Positions 60,175 to 64,000 of a stretch of DNA of 64,000 bases are shown piece by piece. The translations under genes were made by a program, and so were the position numbers. The notes beneath the pieces were generated by a model that worked only from the letters and a program-made list of their open reading frames with translations, searched no databases and had not been told where the DNA came from. Source of the DNA: Dryococelus australis (taxonomy: Eukaryota > Arthropoda > Insecta > Phasmatodea > Phasmatidae); NCBI GenBank assembly GCA_029891345.1, contig CM057000.1, forward strand, positions 122,931,838 to 122,995,837. Reading direction: 5' to 3'. Within the stretch, counting starts at the first letter, position 1. The number at the start of each line of letters is the position of its first letter.

Positions 60175-60800
60175 AAAATTTAGTATAAAAGGCATCTGAG
60201 AGCAGGCAGCACCTTCTTGGCTGTGAAAGCCGAAGATATTTGCACAGGACAGAGAGCCTCAACAGTGTAGGTGGCCACGGAAGAACTAGTAGTCGTTGAC
60301 GATGCCTACCGTCTCCGGAGGACCACCACCTACAAGAAGGCCTTCAACATCTTTGTCCGCCTCCAGCAACTTCAGAGGGCCACCACCATCCAGAGGCCTT
60401 CCACCTCTTCAGGCCTCCGCCAACAGTTTCTGGAGTCTTCAACGGCTACCAGAGGGTCCAGCAGATGTCGTACCCTGCCAATTCCTCAACTTCTTTCTTC
60501 CTCTCTACCACTCAGATATTGAAGGTCACTGCGACAACGTCCCCTCTGGCCCTCTCTTAAGGCCATGGCCTGGCCACGTCTTCACCAATTGCATGAAGAA
60601 CTCCCTGTTGCCAATAACACATTTAGATCCCTTAAGGACAACAACCACCTCAATTCAGTTATGAATTATTATTGGCCTGTTTGCTTGCTGAATTAATTCA
60701 CAATGTCAATATCACACACCACCAGGTAGCCTCTGCATGGCATTAACGTAATTATCTTCCGCTTAATATAAAATATTGATATTTTATTTTGTTAGGAGAT
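60175..60800 (+). mobile_element. LTR fossil, promoter and downstream part
   Basis: AGTATAAAAGGC at about 60182 is a strong TATA box. Cys/Pro-rich R region and an AT-rich end (ATATTGATATTTTATTTTG) follow to the duplication junction at 60800. CACCAGGTAGCCTCTGCATG near 60720 is in the position of the inverted repeat of other LTRs but is diverged. Confidence 0.45.
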
Positions 60801-61400
60801 GTTTCTGGTAGCTATTGGTGTAGCTGGAGCAGAGCTGCAGAGCTATAACGGCAATGTCAATGGTGGCAGCCTCTGGTGGATGCTGAAGACTGTTAAGTCG
60901 TTGGCGAAAGCCTCTGAAAGGGTGTGTGGAAAGGCTCGTAGTAGTCTAGACTCCAGCACCCAGGAGCTCGGAGAAGACTGCAGGAACAACTCACGAGGGC
61001 CGCCATGCACTGCCTTATATAGCGTGGCAACACGTGTTGTGGCGGTCACGGAGGAGGGCGTGTGACGTCCCTCAGGTGCTAGGCCGGAGTGGGGGTAGCA
61101 CCCTCTGGTCATCTCTCGGCCTTCGTGTATCCTCAGTGGTGCTCGTGTATGGCCCAAGGCGGCTGATGGATTGTAGGCTCTCAGCATGGGGTAGAGAGGG
61201 GGGGGGGGGGTGACGCGCCGCTATCTTTCACAAAACCTCGTATCCACATGTCCGACCGCCCTCCACGATTGTAGCAGACCAGTACTTCCGTGTACAAAAT
61301 GGCACTGGGTTTGAATCACACGTGTGTAAAAGTGTACACTAGGGTTGCAGTGAGATGAGTCGTAATCGTTTATGGTAACTGGTTTACACCAGTTACCATA
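60801..61400 (-). mobile_element. LTR fossil, family A copy 7 (duplicate, cut by breakpoint)
   Basis: Duplicate of 51402-51975. Its 3' LTR end, polyadenylation signal and internal region are absent because the duplication starts inside the LTR. The G tract at 61198-61210 is longer than in the first copy. Confidence 0.7.
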
Positions 61401-61419
61401 AGAGATATTGGTTAAGAGA

Positions 61420-62300
61420 TATTCAAATTTATTCGATCAGGAATTAAAATACTACCTCCTATTCGATGCTGAGCAGAAGTTAGACTACGTGGATGCAGGT
61501 GAAGGAGACCTGGTTCTAAACTGAACAAGGTAATCCGGCTATGTAGCTATGAAAATAACTGACCCTAACTTATTCTAACCATTGTCCAGAAGGGACTGTT
61601 GAAGGCAGAGGAAGTATGGTGGTGTGTCCAGAAGGGACCTTCATAGGCCACAACCAGAGGGGGTAGCGGTGGTGTCAACACTGCCAGAGGGGACAGTGCA
61701 GTTGCCGTCCCAGCAAGTGTAGGCAAGGCACGAAGTGTTGAAGGCATCTTCGAGGGCTACTGGAGCAGTGTTGAAGAGCTTCTAAAAGGACTTCTGGAAG
61801 GTTGCTGGTGAAGTCGCTGAAGAGCTTCTGGTAGGTCACTAGGACTTTGAGGGTGGCAGAGATCTACAGTACACATGGTAGAGCGAATTTTGGCAGTGAA
61901 CTGCTGAGAACAACTGGCATTTCTGGGCTGCACACTGACTTATGTACTACCTGTCTGCGGGCCCTCCAAAACACGGGGTGCAGTGGGGTGATGAACTTGG
62001 CCTCCAGAGTAAAGCTGTCTGCTAGAGCTGTCTTCTATAGCCACGTCATATCTTGGTCTGACGGCGGAACTAAGTGATCTTGGGAAGGTGGTCTCTGCCG
62101 CTCGGCCGGTAGTGCAATAACACTTCGGGGAGTTTGACATGATGTTTGACTTTGGGTGAACAGTACAAGTTAACGTGTGTGTAATAGCCCCTGGAACAAG
62201 GGGCGTATCCTGTAGGCACTCAAGAAGCTAGCAGTATTGTTCCAACCCCACCTGGGGTAACGTGAAAGCACATTCATATGAGACAAAGTCATGTGTAGTA
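61420..62300 (-). mobile_element. LTR fossil, family B copy 2 duplicate
   Basis: Duplicate of 52000-52860, with the same boxes (GCAGGTGAAGGAGACCTGGT near 61497). Confidence 0.65.
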
Positions 62301-62777
62301 TAGTCAGGATGTGTGTCACGTATCAACTGGTAACAACATATTTTCTAGCAAACCGTAAAAAAACTGTGTTGTTGCTATTTACATTTTCGCAGCAGGGTTT
62401 ATTTGCTAATTTTGGTGATACATAATCTGTTTCATCTGAAGTTCTGAGGAATAATTTTAATGTAAACACATTTATCTTTTAAAATATTGTTTCAAGAATG
62501 AACGTAAACAGTATATTGTTTTGTCAGGTACCACATCTTGGGCAGAATCACAGTTCAGTTTTTATGCTAGTTTCGATGGCAATTTGTATAGTAGCTGCAG
62601 TTCTGAGGAATAATTTTTGCCTTAACACACCAACTTTTCAGAATATTGTTTGCTGAATGAATGTTGTCTTATTTTCTAGCACATGGTAAACAAAGCTATT
62701 CATTATGTGCCACATCTTTGACAGGTTCACAACGTTCTAAATGCTATTTCTAACAGTATAGGCTATTATATATTATA

Positions 62778-63466
62778 GACTGTTCATGGTAAAGTGAACA
62801 CTTTTGAGGCCCTAGTTCCTTTTTCCTTTTAGCCATATTTTATCCATTAACAGCCTTTTTAAATACATAAATATTGCCATGTAATAAATAAACACTAAGA
62901 ATTTAAAGACCAAAACTAAAATAAAATATATTTACTGACTATTATTCCAAATGAGAGTGCTTTCAAAAGTGCTCACTTTGCTGTAACTAGCCTATAAGAT
63001 TTAAGTGCCCAGCTGAATTTTTCCATTTTAGGCAATTCCTATCTCCCCTCCATTTTTTAGAGGCCGCGGTGGCTGAGCGTTAGCATGTTCACCTCCCACC
63101 AAGGCGAACCGGGTACAATCCCCGGCCAGTTCACCAGATTTCTTCATGTGAGAATCGTGCTGGATAATGATGCAGTTTGGCTGGTTTTCTCTGGGAATCC
63201 CCGTTTCCCCCCACCCTTCCATTCAGGCATCGCTCCACACCCACCTCAATAACCTTCATCAGATCTCAAGATCCACCCGTTCAGAGCGGCCTAAATCACT
63301 TCACTCCCTCCTCCATTTTTTATATAAACACTGCCATGTGACTAACAAATACCTTTAATGACTTTCAAAAGTCAGCATCTGATGTTGCACTATAATATAT
63401 TTATTAGTGATTAATGCCTGTTCGGAGGACCTTAAAAGAAAAGTTTTCACTTTACCGTGAATAGTC
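62778..63466. mobile_element. MITE, duplicate of 53334-54022
   Basis: Same termini and same internal SINE; copied with the segmental duplication rather than inserted independently. Confidence 0.8.
63060..63310 (+). mobile_element. tRNA-derived SINE, duplicate copy
   Basis: Same sequence, boxes and flanking CTCCATTTTTTA repeats as 53616-53866, so SINE insertion predates the duplication. Confidence 0.85.
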
Positions 63467-64000
63467 TGGCACTGTTTTCATGTTGATTACGATGGTAATC
63501 TGTGTCTGTATCTCTATTTATGGGGCATGTTAAGCCACAATACAGCTGTCTCTTCAATACGTAAATTTAATTAATAAACGTGTTATTTTCTTTTGTAAAA
63601 CGCTGCTACGTCAATTGCCACCTGAACTACATTATTCAGAAGCTAGAATTTTCGAGCCTGAAAATATTGAGCCAAACTCAAGCTGCAAGCAGGTATTTGA
63701 CTCTAGCTTGATTTTCAAAATCTCTAATCTTCAATAGACAATGCACTAGACTGAAGTATGCAGCAAAGGAACAAGAGAAGAAATGTTTAAACACATCACA
63801 ATTCACACTTACACCCTGCGACAAACACTATAACCAACGACCATCGCTACAGCAGTATAATAGCGCAACCACAAACACTTTGTGGTCTAATATTTTAAAC
63901 TATGGTTGCATAAATCACCAGGCACGAGCTGCATTATGAGCTATTTACACTCTTCCAATGCATAAATAAATGTCATCCTTATAAGTTACAAATTTACTTT

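Larger units (their letters stand above)
51402..60800. repeat. Tandem segmental duplication, first unit (9.4 kb)
   Basis: The sequence from 51402 to at least 54556 recurs from 60801 to the right edge at about 98 percent identity by eye, in the same orientation. The second copy begins exactly where 9,399 bp after the first begins, so the whole interval 51402-60800 is the probable unit. Contents are LTRs, a MITE with SINE, a pogo-like element and further LTR pieces. No exon is included. Confidence 0.8.
60801..64000. repeat. Tandem segmental duplication, second unit (truncated by window)
   Basis: It is a copy of 51402-54556 in direct orientation, with few substitutions. A 33-bp extra segment near 61879 and a changed junction at 61371-61400 are the main differences. 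At the SINE the offset is exactly 9444 (53616 to 63060). It continues to the last base of the window. Confidence 0.9.

Overview
The window is eukaryotic, almost certainly animal and most likely an arthropod with a large, transposon-filled genome. The evidence is a spliced GMP synthetase gene with a metazoan-type C-terminal domain and GT-AG introns of 10.7, 12.0 and 15.2 kb. Around it lie a metazoan-restricted BEL/Pao relic, pogo/Tigger-like and hAT elements, and a tRNA-derived SINE. The species cannot be named from the sequence alone.

The one host gene I can support is GMPS (GMP synthase, glutamine-hydrolysing) on the minus strand. Its last four coding exons lie at 44473-44168, 28987-28757, 16755-16567 and 5828-5727. 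All junctions are phase 0, and together the exons encode the last 275 residues, ending in the conserved GTTEWE terminus. Exons for the glutaminase domain and most of the ATP-pyrophosphatase domain must lie beyond 64 kb, so everything from 44474 to the right edge is upstream intron or upstream flank. Positions below about 4.9 kb are probably downstream intergenic DNA.

The rest is a graveyard of mobile elements. (1) Many LTR-type fossils share one 3' LTR module (a CCAGGT...ACCTGG inverted repeat, a TAGGAGGTAG box and AATAAA). Several are followed by a leader and a short basic open reading frame, but no pol is visible with them. They lie at about 2.3-3.9, 6.3-7.9, 8.1-9.9, 17.3-19.2, 26.8-28.3, 29.3-31.0, 38.0-40.4, 42.4-42.9, 45.0-45.5, 47.0-49.1, 49.4-52.9 and 57.7-62.3 kb. 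(2) Recognisable retroelement coding relics are a Ty3/gypsy pol at 32.5-35.2 kb, a gypsy-type gag/protease piece at 24.3-25.1 kb and a BEL/Pao integrase tail at 40.5-41.3 kb. (3) DNA transposons include a pogo/Tigger-like element nested inside another (11.0-14.8 kb), a hAT-like element nested inside another (17.1-23.4 kb), a hAT-like element inside the BEL relic (41.4-43.7 kb), a BED-finger hAT transposase relic (36.1-37.8 kb), a pogo-like element at 55.0-56.4 kb and small MITEs.

The strongest structural observations are: a direct tandem duplication with a 9.4-kb unit whose second copy starts at 60801 and runs off the window; a roughly 600-bp near-complete palindrome at 11.9-12.5 kb; a decayed tandem copy of the tail of a GMPS exon with its splice donor; and the conserved hairpin/polyadenylation module shared by otherwise divergent LTRs.
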